Source: CAVOGJ01 sp963700865
Lineage (GTDB): Bacteria > Planctomycetota > Planctomycetia > Pirellulales > Pirellulaceae
Reading direction: 5' to 3'
Assembly: GCA_963700865.1 (NCBI GenBank)
Contig: CAVOZC010000017.1
Coordinates: 236,755-300,754 of the forward strand
Length of the DNA: 64,000 nt
The notes under the pieces are model-generated. The model ran no database searches and was not told the DNA's origin. It saw only the letters and a list, made by a program, of their open reading frames with translations. This document shows positions 34,502 through 43,808 of this stretch, piece by piece. Within the stretch, counting starts at the first letter, position 1. Every line of letters starts with the position of its first letter. Both the position numbers and the translations under genes were made by a program.

Positions 34502-35425
34502 ATGATCCAGCGTCGTAAGCGGCAGGGAGCATTCACCCTGGTCGAACTGCTCGTCGTGATTGCGATCATCGGCCTGCTGGTGGCCCTGTTACTGCCCGCC
34601 GTGCAGTCAGCCCGCGAGGCGGCCCGGCGATTACAATGCCAGAATCATTTGCGGCAAATCGGCCTGGCTGTCCAATTGCATACCGATTCCTTTCGCAAGT
34701 ATCCGACGGGGCGTGCCGGCACCGACCAGTTCGCCGTCTCATGGGGTTTCTACTTGCTACCGTATCTGGAAGAGCGGGCCATCTTCGAAAGCCATCTGCC
34801 AAGAGAACGGGTCGATGCCGATGGGAATGCCACGGCCATGCGGACAGCGATTTCGGTCTTCTATTGCCCCAGCCGCCGCGGCCCGGCAGCCGATCGGGAT
34901 TTTGACGACGACGAAAATCCCTCACGTGTCCGAGGCGTGGCGGCCGGCAGCGATTATGCCGCGAATTCGGGAACCAGCACCCGACATGGCATGGATCGCA
35001 ACTTTCAGCCCCTGCCTCGGGTAGACCGGACTCGAGTGGGGCCGATCTTCAGCTTCTCGAGAATATCGCCGCGGCAGGTGAAGGATGGACTGTCCAAAAC
35101 CCTGCTCGTTGGCGAGAAACATATGCCCCCCGTTCCCGTGGACGCGACACCTGGCACCGAACACCGTTTGCAGGGGGACGCCGCCTTTTTCTCAGGCGAT
35201 ACACGGCACACGATTTTCCGACGTAGCAGCGCGGGATTTCCGGATGACCCCAACGATCCCTACCCGGGGCAATTTGGCAGCGAGCATGCGGCGCTCTGTC
35301 ACTTTGTGCTTCTCGATGGCCACATCGCGCCGCTTCTTTATGACCTCGAGCTGAATGTCTTTCAGTCCCTATCGGCGATCGCCGACGGGGGCAACATCCC
35401 AGATGGCGTGCTGCCTGACGATTAA
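34502..35425 (+). CDS. DUF1559 protein with prepilin-type N-terminus
   Basis: A 307-residue protein with the pseudopilin signal GAFTLVELLVVIAIIGLL near residue 9, cleaved by prepilin peptidase before Phe, then LLPAVQSAREAARRLQCQNH. The C-terminal domain is DUF1559 with its late DGH element (CHFVLLDGHIAPLLYDLE). These proteins occur in tens to hundreds of copies in planctomycete genomes, and their function is unknown. GAGG lies nine bases upstream of the ATG. It follows crtB by 83 bases and may be transcribed with the operon or alone. Confidence 0.95.
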   Translation: MIQRRKRQGAFTLVELLVVIAIIGLLVALLLPAVQSAREAARRLQCQNHLRQIGLAVQLHTDSFRKYPTGRAGTDQFAVSWGFYLLPYLEERAIFESHLPRERVDADGNATAMRTAISVFYCPSRRGPAADRDFDDDENPSRVRGVAAGSDYAANSGTSTRHGMDRNFQPLPRVDRTRVGPIFSFSRISPRQVKDGLSKTLLVGEKHMPPVPVDATPGTEHRLQGDAAFFSGDTRHTIFRRSSAGFPDDPNDPYPGQFGSEHAALCHFVLLDGHIAPLLYDLELNVFQSLSAIADGGNIPDGVLPDD

Positions 35426-35473
35426 ACGGGTCGCCAAGGGGTCTGGCCATCCCTGGGCGGGTGAATCGATGCC

Positions 35474-35983
35474 TCAAACGAGATCGACCGGCCGCTTCGG
35501 GCGACGTCGCTTCTTACGGCAGTCTTCACAGATGCCGGTAATCACCAGACGGTAGCCATGCACGAGAAATCCATGTTCCCGGGCGACTGCCTTTCGAATC
35601 CGGACAAGTTCGTCGCTCTGGAACTCGATCAGCGTGTCGCAATCTTGACAATGCAGGTGATCATGCTGCGGATACCCATAATCGTGCTCGTAGACATTAC
35701 GCCCCGGCAAGCTGACTTGACGCAATAGCCCCGCGTCCACCATCTCACTCAGCGTTCGGTAGATCGTAGGCCGGCTGATCTTGGCGCTTTCAACGCTACG
35801 GGCCAGTTCTTCCACCAGATCATCGGCCTCAAAGTGTTGGTGCCGGCTGAATACTTTTTCGACCAGGAATTTTCGCTGCTGGGTAATCCGTTTGCCGCGG
35901 CTGGAAAGGAACTCTTCAAAGCGATCCACCGGCGACAGGGCAACTCGGACTTCACCAAGTGAAAATTCGCTGGAGGCGGACAT
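35474..35983 (-). CDS. Fur-family transcriptional regulator
   Basis: A 169-residue metal-responsive repressor. The winged-helix part has RGKRITQQRKFLVEKVFSRH and ISRPTIYRTLSEMVDAGLL. The dimerisation domain has HDHLHCQDCDTLIEFQSDEL, with the HxH and first CxxC metal ligands, and a later CEDC for the structural zinc. Length is slightly above average. Fur, PerR and Zur cannot be told apart by eye. It stands alone, convergent with the DUF1559 gene. The Met at 35983 starts the conserved region; longer starts are Cys/Pro-rich and not family-like. Confidence 0.9.
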   Translation of the reverse strand: MSASSEFSLGEVRVALSPVDRFEEFLSSRGKRITQQRKFLVEKVFSRHQHFEADDLVEELARSVESAKISRPTIYRTLSEMVDAGLLRQVSLPGRNVYEHDYGYPQHDHLHCQDCDTLIEFQSDELVRIRKAVAREHGFLVHGYRLVITGICEDCRKKRRRPKRPVDLV

Positions 35984-36297
35984 ATCGGCGATCGAACCAA
36001 GGCGGATGGAGCAGGAGATGAACGTCGGGCATCCGCTTCCAGAGGGCGATGACGGCACGCACAGCCGGATACCGGCGTCCACTGTATTCTAGTTGGTCGC
36101 AGGGCAAGCTGGCAACGGCGCGCCTGAAAAGGGGCGACGCGGTGATGGCGGATGAAATCGACGCCTTGAGAGAATCGATCGTGACGCGCCGGCGCGTGGT
36201 GGCTGGACCTGACCGGCGCAGTACGGGGACGACGGCTACGATCCAAGCCGCGTGCCATCCTAGCACGAACTCGGCTGGATCTCGCGTCACCGCACCG
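35984..36297. other. Intergenic stretch between the Fur-family gene and flgM
   Basis: About 310 bases. It must hold the promoter of the Fur-family gene. No Fur-box-like palindrome stands out, and open frames on either strand are not convincing. Confidence 0.45.
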
Positions 36298-36579
36298 TTA
36301 TCCGGCCAACTCGTCGAACAGCCGTCCGACCGCCACGTCGAGTTTCTCCTGCGTCTCGTAGACCCCATTTGCGATCTGGCTGCGAATGTCAGCGATGCGA
36401 TCGGCGCGCATGTCGGGCAGCTCGTTCACCCGGCTGACGAGATCAGCCTCGGAAGAGATGTCCAGTTGGTCGGCACCATGCAACGGCTGCGACGCTTGCT
36501 GCGGCGCCGCGGCTTGGGTCCGGTGGGGTCCCGTTAACGATTGAGGTCCGTGAATGTGGCTTGGTCCGTTGATTTGCAT
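36298..36579 (-). CDS. flgM: Anti-sigma-28 factor FlgM
   Basis: A 93-residue protein starting MQINGPSHIHGPQSL, with a disordered Gln/Pro-rich N-terminus. The C-terminal helical region DISSEADLVSRVNELPDMRA then RIADIRSQIANGVYETQEKL is the FlgM sigma-binding signature. FlgM holds FliA inactive until export through the completed hook. GGAG lies eight bases before the ATG. The partner sigma factor gene is 2 kb away and flagellar export genes follow, consistent with this role. Confidence 0.88.
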   Translation of the reverse strand: MQINGPSHIHGPQSLTGPHRTQAAAPQQASQPLHGADQLDISSEADLVSRVNELPDMRADRIADIRSQIANGVYETQEKLDVAVGRLFDELAG

Positions 36580-37592
36580 GATAAAACTCCCCCGTGGGTT
36601 GAACGCGGCACCAGCCGAGGCGTGGGTAGCGTAAAGTCTCCGAAACGTTCGAGACGATTCACGGGAAGATCTCTGCGAAGGCGTCATGCCCAGCGGGCAT
36701 GTACCGCAGCGAACTGGTAAACCGTCCCACAGTTGCCGATTCCGATTGTCACGCGCAGAACGTTCCGTGTCGTGGGAGGCTTCCATCGCAATAGAAGGCG
36801 ACTTTTGTCTGCTTGCTCTGACGAGCAACTTCTTCATCGACGAGAACGCTTTGCGTCTTGTATCAAATTGGTTGGGCTGTCTCCTGTACCGTTCCTAACG
36901 ACTGCCGCAAAAATCCGCGTCTGTGTACGTTAAGTCGACCTTGCCGACAGGGCAACCTTGCCTCTCGCAAGAGCCGCACCGCACTCGCCCGAACGGTTGG
37001 GGCTGAGGCACAGAGAACGGACTCCTTTCCGCTTGATGATGGCTTGAAAGAAAAGGGGGTTGGCGAAGAGGCCATCGCAGCTCGTTGCCAACACCTCTCT
37101 CTACGCAGGTCAGCATGATTGGTTCGAAAAAAAATAAATCTCCGTTGACTTGGACCCCGGCTTCCGCAAGGGAGTATAGAGACATCGAAAAATCGGCGGC
37201 AAGGGTAGCTGCCCGACCGCCACCGGCCGCCCCATGGTGACTCGACAAACCCCGCAGGGCAATGCCAGAACGATCCCGAGGACCGGGGTGGATGGCCGGG
37301 TTGCCAGCGGAATGGGGACTGCGGTTTGCTCAGCAGAGACGGGAAATCCTGAGAATCGCGTCGCTTGTTTCAAGTTGCACAGTATGCCAGGGCGAGCGGA
37401 TCCCGATGATCCCTTCAGCCAGAAGATCGCTCCTGGTTGGTAAATGTCCGGTACGAACTTATGCGAGCCATGCCAGCGGAAAAGGCGAACCACGAACTGC
37501 CGTGGCTTGTCTGCGTACCATGAGGGTAGGAACAGACCACCGACCGGCTCTCTTCCTTTTCGGCCGGTCCTATTGAGCGGAGAAGAGCAACC
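36580..37592. other. One-kilobase region without a recognised gene
   Basis: Open frames on both strands have no matching ribosome binding sites and poor composition. Notable elements are the hairpin CATGCCC-AGC-GGGCATG (36685-36701), an A8 tract followed by ATAAAT (about 37127-37139), and the stem GACCGGC/GCCGGTC (37542-37569) shortly before the next small gene. It may hold a small RNA or decayed genes; I cannot decide. Confidence 0.5.
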
Positions 37593-37838
37593 ATGGATCC
37601 CCTGAAATCCACGCCGATCCTAGCATTCGTGCTGACAGAAGTGAGCGACCCACAGCGAGTTCGTGTATCGCTCGATTCATTTCTGCACTTTTCTGAGGCG
37701 GTTACCCAAGGCCTGGAAGAGGTGGTACACCGGTGGAGTCATCGGGCCGCCCCGGCGTCTTCGCTGGCCATGATTCGCCGCGGCGTCTTGCCCGCGGCGG
37801 GCTCAGCGGTCAGGCTGCCCACCGGCCACGTGTGTTAG
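37593..37838 (+). CDS. Small hypothetical protein
   Basis: An 81-residue frame starting MDPLKSTPILAFVLTEVSDP, with a good ribosome binding site (GGAGAAGAG six bases upstream). I do not recognise the family. The first 50 residues look protein-like; the C-terminus is Arg/Ala-rich. It ends nine bases before the zinc-ribbon protein gene, which supports co-transcription. Confidence 0.45.
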   Translation: MDPLKSTPILAFVLTEVSDPQRVRVSLDSFLHFSEAVTQGLEEVVHRWSHRAAPASSLAMIRRGVLPAAGSAVRLPTGHVC

Positions 37839-37847
37839 ACTACGAGC

Positions 37848-38513
37848 GTGAAACCAACGCGTTCCATCTACCGCACAACCCATGCTTACTTGGCCTTCAT
37901 GCTGCGCGACTTGCTCGTCGAGCACGGCATCGAAGCCCACGTGCTGGAGGGATCTTCCAGCGAAGTGCCCCATCCATCGCAGGTGATCGTCGGTGTTGAC
38001 GATGCGGAGCTCGCCGCAGGCATCGTGGAGATCTTCGAACGAAACGTGCTGGCGGTCGGAAGGAAGGCGTTGCGGCCGGCCGCAGCCGACTCGGACGGCG
38101 CCCTGCGGGGCACGTCGGACTGGCCGTTGTGCCTGGGATGCGGTCGCCGGCGGTTGACGATGTGCCCGGTTTGCCAGACTGCCGGTTTCGATATGCCGCG
38201 GGGAGAATTGCCCGAAGGGATCACGGTTTCGCAGATCGCTTCCGGGCTGGCGCGGCACGGAGCGGCACAACCTCGTCAAGGTTCCGCGGAGGAGTCCGAT
38301 CGTGGCGTCTTGCTTCTGTGTGCCACCTGCGACGAGCCTTTTGCGGCGGAATATTTTCGCCGTTGTGGCGAGTGTGGTTATGAACACGCCAGCGGCATGG
38401 ACGGGGACCCCGACATCCGTCGTTATCCGCTTGTCCGCTGGGAGTGGTTTGTCGGCTTACTGCTACTGACGCTCTTTGGCTGCGGCCTTTATGCGCTCGC
38501 CAGCCTGCGATAA
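37848..38513 (+). CDS. DUF2007-like / zinc-ribbon protein with C-terminal membrane helix
   Basis: A 221-residue protein from a GTG start. Residues 5-65 (IYRTTHAYLAFMLRDLLVEH and later VIVGVDDAELA) resemble DUF2007, a small signalling-type domain. Two Cys-rich ribbons follow: CLGCGRRRLTMCPVC (about 90-105) and CATCDEPF with CGECGYEH (about 158-180). The last 20 residues (FVGLLLLTLFGCGLYALASL) form a single C-terminal membrane helix, so the protein is probably tail-anchored to the inner membrane. Function is unknown. Confidence 0.7.
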   Translation: MKPTRSIYRTTHAYLAFMLRDLLVEHGIEAHVLEGSSSEVPHPSQVIVGVDDAELAAGIVEIFERNVLAVGRKALRPAAADSDGALRGTSDWPLCLGCGRRRLTMCPVCQTAGFDMPRGELPEGITVSQIASGLARHGAAQPRQGSAEESDRGVLLLCATCDEPFAAEYFRRCGECGYEHASGMDGDPDIRRYPLVRWEWFVGLLLLTLFGCGLYALASLR

Positions 38514-38545
38514 GTCCCGCGGGCTGGCTTGGTCGACCATGACGA

Positions 38546-39334
38546 CTAGGTACCGGTCTGAGCGAATTCGGGACGACGCTGACCCAGCTGCAATTGCAGT
38601 CGTTGCACGATGCTGCTGTGCATCTGGCTGACGCGACTTTCACTGAGGTCTAAGGTGGCCCCAATTTCCTTCATCGTCAGCTCCTCATAGTAATAGAGGA
38701 TGATGATCAGCCGTTCGTTTCGATTCAGCCCTTTCGTCACCAGCCGCATCAGATCATTCTTATGCACCCGCCGGGTGGGATCTTCGCCCTTTTTGTCCTG
38801 CAAGATGTCGATTTCGCGGACATCCTTGTAGCTGTCGGTCTCGTACCACTTCTTATTCAGGCTGATCAGCCCGACTGCGTTGGCATCGACGAGCATCTTT
38901 TCGAGTTCTGGCACGCTGATTTTCAATTGCGTGGCCAGCTCCTCCTCGGTCGGATGTCGCCCCAGCCTGGCCTCCAGCACGCGATTGGCCTCGGCCAGCT
39001 TGCTGGCTTTGGAGCGAACCAGCCGCGGAACCCAGTCCATGGTCCGCAATTCGTCCAGCATGGCGCCACGAATTCGGGGCACACAATACGTTTCGAATTT
39101 GACGCCCCGCGACAGGTCAAAGGCATCGATGGCATCCATCAGCCCAAAGATGCCGGCCGAGACGAGATCGTCTAATTCGACGCCGTCAGGCAAGCGGGCC
39201 CAGATTCGTTCGCCATTGTATTTGACGAGTGGGAGGTAAGTTTCGAGCAGGACATTCCGCAGCTCTTCCGTCGGGTTCTGCTTGTACTTCTTCCAGAGTT
39301 CTGCACGATCTTCCTTGGCTACAACGGTCGCCAT
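38546..39334 (-). CDS. fliA: RNA polymerase sigma factor FliA/WhiG (sigma-28)
   Basis: A 262-residue group 3 sigma factor that directs late flagellar transcription. Region 2 has DLVSAGIFGLMDAIDAFDLS and VKFETYCVPRIRGAMLDELR. Region 3 has LARLGRHPTEEELATQL-type sequence. Region 4 has LNRNERLIIILYYYEELTM and LSESRVSQMHSSIVQRLQ, the helix-turn-helix. An ideal GGAGG lies five bases before the ATG. It is transcribed in the same direction as flhF-flhG, as in many bacteria, and FlgM nearby is its antagonist. Confidence 0.95.
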   Translation of the reverse strand: MATVVAKEDRAELWKKYKQNPTEELRNVLLETYLPLVKYNGERIWARLPDGVELDDLVSAGIFGLMDAIDAFDLSRGVKFETYCVPRIRGAMLDELRTMDWVPRLVRSKASKLAEANRVLEARLGRHPTEEELATQLKISVPELEKMLVDANAVGLISLNKKWYETDSYKDVREIDILQDKKGEDPTRRVHKNDLMRLVTKGLNRNERLIIILYYYEELTMKEIGATLDLSESRVSQMHSSIVQRLQLQLGQRRPEFAQTGT

Positions 39335-39409
39335 ACAATCCTCCGTGATTCAGCTTCGCTTACAACAAGCGGGCATGACACCATCCGAGTTGCCATCGCC
39401 TCAGTAATC

Positions 39410-39436
39410 GGGCAAGCTGGAATGAGTCGCTTGCCC
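39410..39436. repeat. Inverted repeat GGGCAAGC/GCTTGCCC between flhG and fliA
   Basis: An 8-bp perfect stem with an 11-base loop, about 75 bases upstream of the fliA start. It is not followed by a T tract, so a terminator is unlikely. It could be a protein site or an RNA structure in the fliA leader. Confidence 0.4.
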
Positions 39437-39486
39437 AATCCCGCTTGCATGCTTTGCCGTTTTAACCGCCAGTTCGCTAGACTCTC

Positions 39487-39516
39487 GCCAAGCGTTACAG
39501 CTTAACGCGAGTTGGC
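39487..39516. repeat. Bulged hairpin in the flhG-fliA spacer
   Basis: GCCAAGCGTTA pairs with TAACGC and, after a three-base bulge, TTGGC, around the loop CAGCT. The total is 11 base pairs. Together with the T-rich stretch at the flhG end (ATTTATTTTTTG on the minus strand) it could affect transcription between flhG and fliA. Confidence 0.35.
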
Positions 39517-39588
39517 GCGGACAAAGTCGGTCCTTCCTCGGCATCGGCACTCCTGCCTGCCCGCCATCAACAAAAAATAAATATTGCT

Positions 39589-40461
39589 TCAATCGCGCTT
39601 GGCAATGCCAGGCGCCGCCGCGTCGTGGTCGGGAGTTGGCCGACCGGACGGGGCACTTACGGTCTGCTGGCGGCGTTGCAGGTCCGCGGCAATCGCGCGG
39701 AGGGCAACGACGGTGGGGTGATCTTGTGGTAGCCGACTCGTCTGATCCAGGCACTCCAGGTTCGGGTCCGCCGCGACCCAGCCGGCCCACAACAGATCGA
39801 TCCCGAGGAAACGACGACAGGAGCGAGCCATGCGGCGATGAACGTCGGTGGCTTGGGAAATATTTCGGGCGTAATTGACGATGACCGTCAACGAATGCCG
39901 AATCTCGTGGCGCGTGCAGTGCTTGATGACCGCGTAGGCATCCATCACAGAGGCCGGATCGGGGCGAGTCACCATGCAAATTTCATCGGCCGCCGCAAGG
40001 AGTTCGTTCCAACTGCGCACATTCGCCTGGCATCCCACATCAACGATAATCCAATTGCTGACTTGATCCAGACCACTCAGTTCGTTGACAAAGCGGTGCG
40101 CTTTCTCTGGCGTGATCGGTGCATCGGGTCTTTCGGTCCAGGTCGCGGGTAAAACCAGCATCCCCTGGGGTCCCGGTTGCAGTACTTCTTTCACTGGCGT
40201 TTGCTTATGCCACACGTCGGTCACCGAGGCCGAGGGAACGATGCCGCAACAAGCCGCCACATGACCGCCCACCGGATTCGCATCGACCAGGACGACTCGT
40301 TCCCCGGCCAGTGTGAGACTTTCGGCGATGAGATACGCAATCGTGGTGGTACCGACTCCTCCCTTGCCCCCGGCCACCGCGATCAGCCGCGCCGCGCGCT
40401 GGTGCGGGCGGGCCGCTTGCGAAATCAATCGCCTCAAGGTGTGGGCTTGATCATTCATCAT
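39589..40461 (-). CDS. flhG: MinD/ParA-like ATPase FlhG (FleN)
   Basis: A 290-residue P-loop ATPase controlling flagellar number. It begins MMNDQAHTLRRLI, the FlhG-type N-terminal activating helix, followed by IAVAGGKGGVGTTTIAYLIA, a deviant Walker A with Thr in place of Ser. Then come VVLVDANPVGGHVAAC and WIIVDVGCQANVRSW, the switch regions. It follows flhF by 43 bases, as in most flagellar systems. The last 30 residues are Pro/Arg-rich. Confidence 0.9.
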   Translation of the reverse strand: MMNDQAHTLRRLISQAARPHQRAARLIAVAGGKGGVGTTTIAYLIAESLTLAGERVVLVDANPVGGHVAACCGIVPSASVTDVWHKQTPVKEVLQPGPQGMLVLPATWTERPDAPITPEKAHRFVNELSGLDQVSNWIIVDVGCQANVRSWNELLAAADEICMVTRPDPASVMDAYAVIKHCTRHEIRHSLTVIVNYARNISQATDVHRRMARSCRRFLGIDLLWAGWVAADPNLECLDQTSRLPQDHPTVVALRAIAADLQRRQQTVSAPSGRPTPDHDAAAPGIAKRD

Positions 40462-40504
40462 GGGACATCGGGGTTGGAACCCGCCGCAAACTGAGATGGT
40501 GTGG

Positions 40505-41713
40505 TTAGTGACCGTATCCGAGGATTGTCTCGGCCAGCCGACGGGCATCGGCGGTTTGAATATCGTCAGGGACGTTTTGGCCGTTGGTGACGTAACTCAT
40601 CGGCAATTTGCTGGCTCGCCAGAGGGGCAAAAGGTTGCCCAACCCAGTCGACTCGTCGAGCTTGGTCACGATAAGTGACGTCGTCCCCACGTCCGCGAAG
40701 CGGGCCGCCGTGCGGGTCAATGTGGTGGCACTGGCAGTCGCGCTGAGTACCAGATGCACCTCATCCGCCTGTGCTTCCGCCAGAATGGTCTTCAATTCGC
40801 GTATCTTGATCTCATCGCGGGGACTGCGACCGGCGGTATCCATCAGAATCAGATCGAGGTGCGCCAGACGGGCTACGGCGTCCTTCATCTCGCGGGGGGA
40901 AGACACGACTTCCATCGGCAAGTCGATGATGTCGGCATAGGTCCGGAGTTGCTCGACGGCAGCGATGCGATACGTATCGACCGTCACGAGGCCCACGCGT
41001 CGCTTTTCACGTAAGCGAAAATTGGCGGCCAATTTGGCGATCGTCGTCGTCTTGCCGACACCCGTCGGGCCCACCAACGCAACCACATGGCCCATGCCGC
41101 CGGCCGCCTCGATGGGCCCTCGGATGGGAATTTCCGCCTGCAGCAGTTCCATCGCCCGCGCATGAAGGTCTCGGGCACTGGACTGGCAGACCTTATCATG
41201 CTTGAGCCGCCCCACCAGTTCCCTGGCCAGGTCCTCATCGACGTCGGCATCGACGAGATCGGTAAAGAGGTTGAACAGAGATTGCGGCAGTTCGCGAGTT
41301 CCGCTCAACTCCCGCGGCGACTCGGTCAGCGGAGATCGTCGCGGCAGCCAATCACCCCACGCTTCTGGCAGCGGAGCGGCGGCGTCAAGATGCGAAAAAC
41401 GGGGTGCGGGGGACGCGTCGACCGGGTGCGCGTCCTGGGGGGGAGCGGCAGCCAACTTGGAGAGCGGCGAGTCAGACGGCAGATCCTCACGCGTAGCGAA
41501 CGGTTCGGCTTGAGGCGCTGGGTTGGCAAATCGGCTGGGGACGCTCACCGAATTCGAGGCGGTCACCTCGACTTGTCGGCGGCCAAACAGCCCACGCCAC
41601 ATGCCGTCCCACACCTGCCGCGTATTAAGCACCGCGGCCTCGGGACCGAGATCCTGTTGCACCAGATACAGCGCCTCTCGGAGCGTCTTGGCACGATACG
41701 ATTTGACATCCAT
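40505..41713 (-). CDS. flhF: Flagellar SRP-like GTPase FlhF
   Basis: A 402-residue SRP-family GTPase that places the flagellum and partners FlhG. It begins MDVKSYRAKTLREALYLVQQ, the typical B-domain start. A Pro-rich linker of about 100 residues is followed by the NG domain: VVALVGPTGVGKTTTIAKLA (G1), VDTYRIAAVEQLRTYA, DLILMDTAGRSPRD (G3) and TKLDES (G4). It lies 34 bases downstream of flhA. Length is normal. Confidence 0.95.
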   Translation of the reverse strand: MDVKSYRAKTLREALYLVQQDLGPEAAVLNTRQVWDGMWRGLFGRRQVEVTASNSVSVPSRFANPAPQAEPFATREDLPSDSPLSKLAAAPPQDAHPVDASPAPRFSHLDAAAPLPEAWGDWLPRRSPLTESPRELSGTRELPQSLFNLFTDLVDADVDEDLARELVGRLKHDKVCQSSARDLHARAMELLQAEIPIRGPIEAAGGMGHVVALVGPTGVGKTTTIAKLAANFRLREKRRVGLVTVDTYRIAAVEQLRTYADIIDLPMEVVSSPREMKDAVARLAHLDLILMDTAGRSPRDEIKIRELKTILAEAQADEVHLVLSATASATTLTRTAARFADVGTTSLIVTKLDESTGLGNLLPLWRASKLPMSYVTNGQNVPDDIQTADARRLAETILGYGH

Positions 41714-41747
41714 GTCACGTATACCTTGTGGGAAAAGTTACTTGACT

Positions 41748-43808
41748 CTACCGATCGCCCTCGGCGTGCCGCGACGTCACCACGCCGACGGGCACCACGG
41801 GAACCTCTGGGGGTACTTCGCGATAACCGAGTGCGATGACCTCCGGCAGAGCCGATTTGGTCAATTGCCGCACCCGCTGACGAAACTCGGAAGCGACCAG
41901 GACGATGACCGGCGAGCCGGCTTGTAACAGCGGATGGGCCGCCCGTTCAATATCAGTGATCAATTTTTCCATTTCGCTGGGATTGAGCAGCTCCATCCAG
42001 TGCTCCGTGTCAGCGATCCGTTGCTGCCAGTCGCTATCAAGGGTGAGAACATTCAGTTGCCCATGATCGTCCGCATACCGGGCACAGATCGATCTCCCCA
42101 GCCGCTGCCGTGTATGTTCGATCAATGCGACCGCGTCTTCCGCTGCGGGAGCCGCGTCGGAGATTGCCTCCAGAATGGCAGGTAAATTGCGAATGGATAC
42201 ATGCTCGGCCAGGAGGCCTTGCAAAACCTGCTGGACCTTACCGATCGATAGGATCTCAGGGACCAGCTCGTCGACAATCGCCGGGGCCGAGTGCCGCGCC
42301 TGATCGATCAAGCGCTTCGTGGCGTCGCGGGTCAGTAGCTCGCTGGCATGGCAGATGGCAATGCGCTGGAGATGCCCGACGATTACGTCAACGGGATGGG
42401 TGACCAGATAGCCTTGCCGGCGGACTTGATCTTCGAGCGTCGGATCAATCCACCACGCATCGCGACCGCGAATCGGATCTTCGCACGCGATCCCCTCGAG
42501 TTCCGCACTGGCCTCACTCGTGGGCGTGGCCAGCACCCGCAGTGGATAGGCACGGCCTGCTGCCACCAAATCACCATAGATCTTGAATCGATATTCGTAT
42601 TCGTTCAGCCCCAGATTGTCGCGAATTCGTACCTTGGGCAGTACCGTTCCTTGTTTTCCCGCTACGCGCTGTCGCAGCTTAGAGACGAGATCCAGCAGAT
42701 TGCCGCCACGCTGCGGGTCGGCCAATCGGAGCAGCCCCACCCCCAATTCCAATTCAATCGGGTCCACCGCCAACAAGTCTTCGATTTTGCGTTCGTTCTC
42801 CGCCTGCGGAGTCGCTGGCGATTCGGGCGGTGGCTCGTCATCGAGTAGTGTCGGATTCCGCGTTAGCGCGATCGCCAGGCCCGCAAAGCTGCCGCCGACC
42901 ATCAAGAGGGGAATGGCAGGTAGACGCGTGAAGACGAGGACTCCCAGAAATGTCGCCGCCACCACGAGCGGCTCGGGCCGCATGATCAGTTGACGCAGGA
43001 ATTCGACCGGCAGGTTCGTCTTTTGCGCCGTGCGTGTCACCAGCAAGCCAGCCGCCAAGGCAATCAGGAAAGCCGGCAATTGGCTGACAAGTCCGTCGCC
43101 GATTGTCAGCCGCGTAAAGATTCCGGCGGCTTCCGGCACGGACATGCCATACTGCGTGACGCCCAGAAACAAGCCACCCGCGATGTTGACGAAGGTGATC
43201 ACGATGCCGGCAATGGCGTCCCCTCGCACAAACTTGCTGGCACCATCCATCGCCCCGTAGAAGTCGGCGTGCCGCGTCAGCTCCTCGCGACGGCGGCGCG
43301 CTTCCTGCCGATCGATCAACCCGGCAGCGGCGTCGGCATCTATGGCCATCTGACGACCCGGCATGCCATCCAGGGCAAACCGGGCGGCCACTTCACTGAT
43401 CCGCGTCGCGCCCTTCGTCACCACCAGAAATTGGATCAACACAATAATGACAAAAATAATCAGGCCCACGAGCACCTGGTCACCCGCCACGAAACTGCCA
43501 AAACCATCGATGATTTCTCCCGCCGCCGCCGCACCCGACGAACCCGCACCGGTGAGAATCAGCCGCGTGGTGGCCACATTCAACACCAGGCGGCTGAGCG
43601 TGGCGGACAACAGTACCGTGGGAAAGACACTGAACTCCAACGGGGTCTCGACCGCCACCGTCGTCAACAGGATCAGGACCGCCATGGCAATGTTGGCCGC
43701 CAGCAGCAGGTCCATCACCAGGGGGGGGAGCGGAACCAGGATGACCAGGACGCTGGCCACCAACGCCAGCGGAAGGGCCAGTCGTTGGGCTCGAGAAATC
43801 GCCGTCAT
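41748..43808 (-). CDS. flhA: Flagellar type III export protein FlhA
   Basis: A 686-residue export-gate protein. The N-terminal half has about eight membrane segments starting near ALPLALVASVLVILVPLPPL, with the FHIPEP-type signature ATRISEVAARFALDGMPGRQ. The cytoplasmic half has VRIRDNLGLNEYEYRFKIYG and GHLQRIAICHASELLTRD, the substrate-chaperone platform. Length is close to the 690 of other FlhA proteins. Normally flhB precedes flhA; here a sulfotransferase gene on the opposite strand lies between them. Confidence 0.96.
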   Translation of the reverse strand: MTAISRAQRLALPLALVASVLVILVPLPPLVMDLLLAANIAMAVLILLTTVAVETPLEFSVFPTVLLSATLSRLVLNVATTRLILTGAGSSGAAAAGEIIDGFGSFVAGDQVLVGLIIFVIIVLIQFLVVTKGATRISEVAARFALDGMPGRQMAIDADAAAGLIDRQEARRRREELTRHADFYGAMDGASKFVRGDAIAGIVITFVNIAGGLFLGVTQYGMSVPEAAGIFTRLTIGDGLVSQLPAFLIALAAGLLVTRTAQKTNLPVEFLRQLIMRPEPLVVAATFLGVLVFTRLPAIPLLMVGGSFAGLAIALTRNPTLLDDEPPPESPATPQAENERKIEDLLAVDPIELELGVGLLRLADPQRGGNLLDLVSKLRQRVAGKQGTVLPKVRIRDNLGLNEYEYRFKIYGDLVAAGRAYPLRVLATPTSEASAELEGIACEDPIRGRDAWWIDPTLEDQVRRQGYLVTHPVDVIVGHLQRIAICHASELLTRDATKRLIDQARHSAPAIVDELVPEILSIGKVQQVLQGLLAEHVSIRNLPAILEAISDAAPAAEDAVALIEHTRQRLGRSICARYADDHGQLNVLTLDSDWQQRIADTEHWMELLNPSEMEKLITDIERAAHPLLQAGSPVIVLVASEFRQRVRQLTKSALPEVIALGYREVPPEVPVVPVGVVTSRHAEGDR

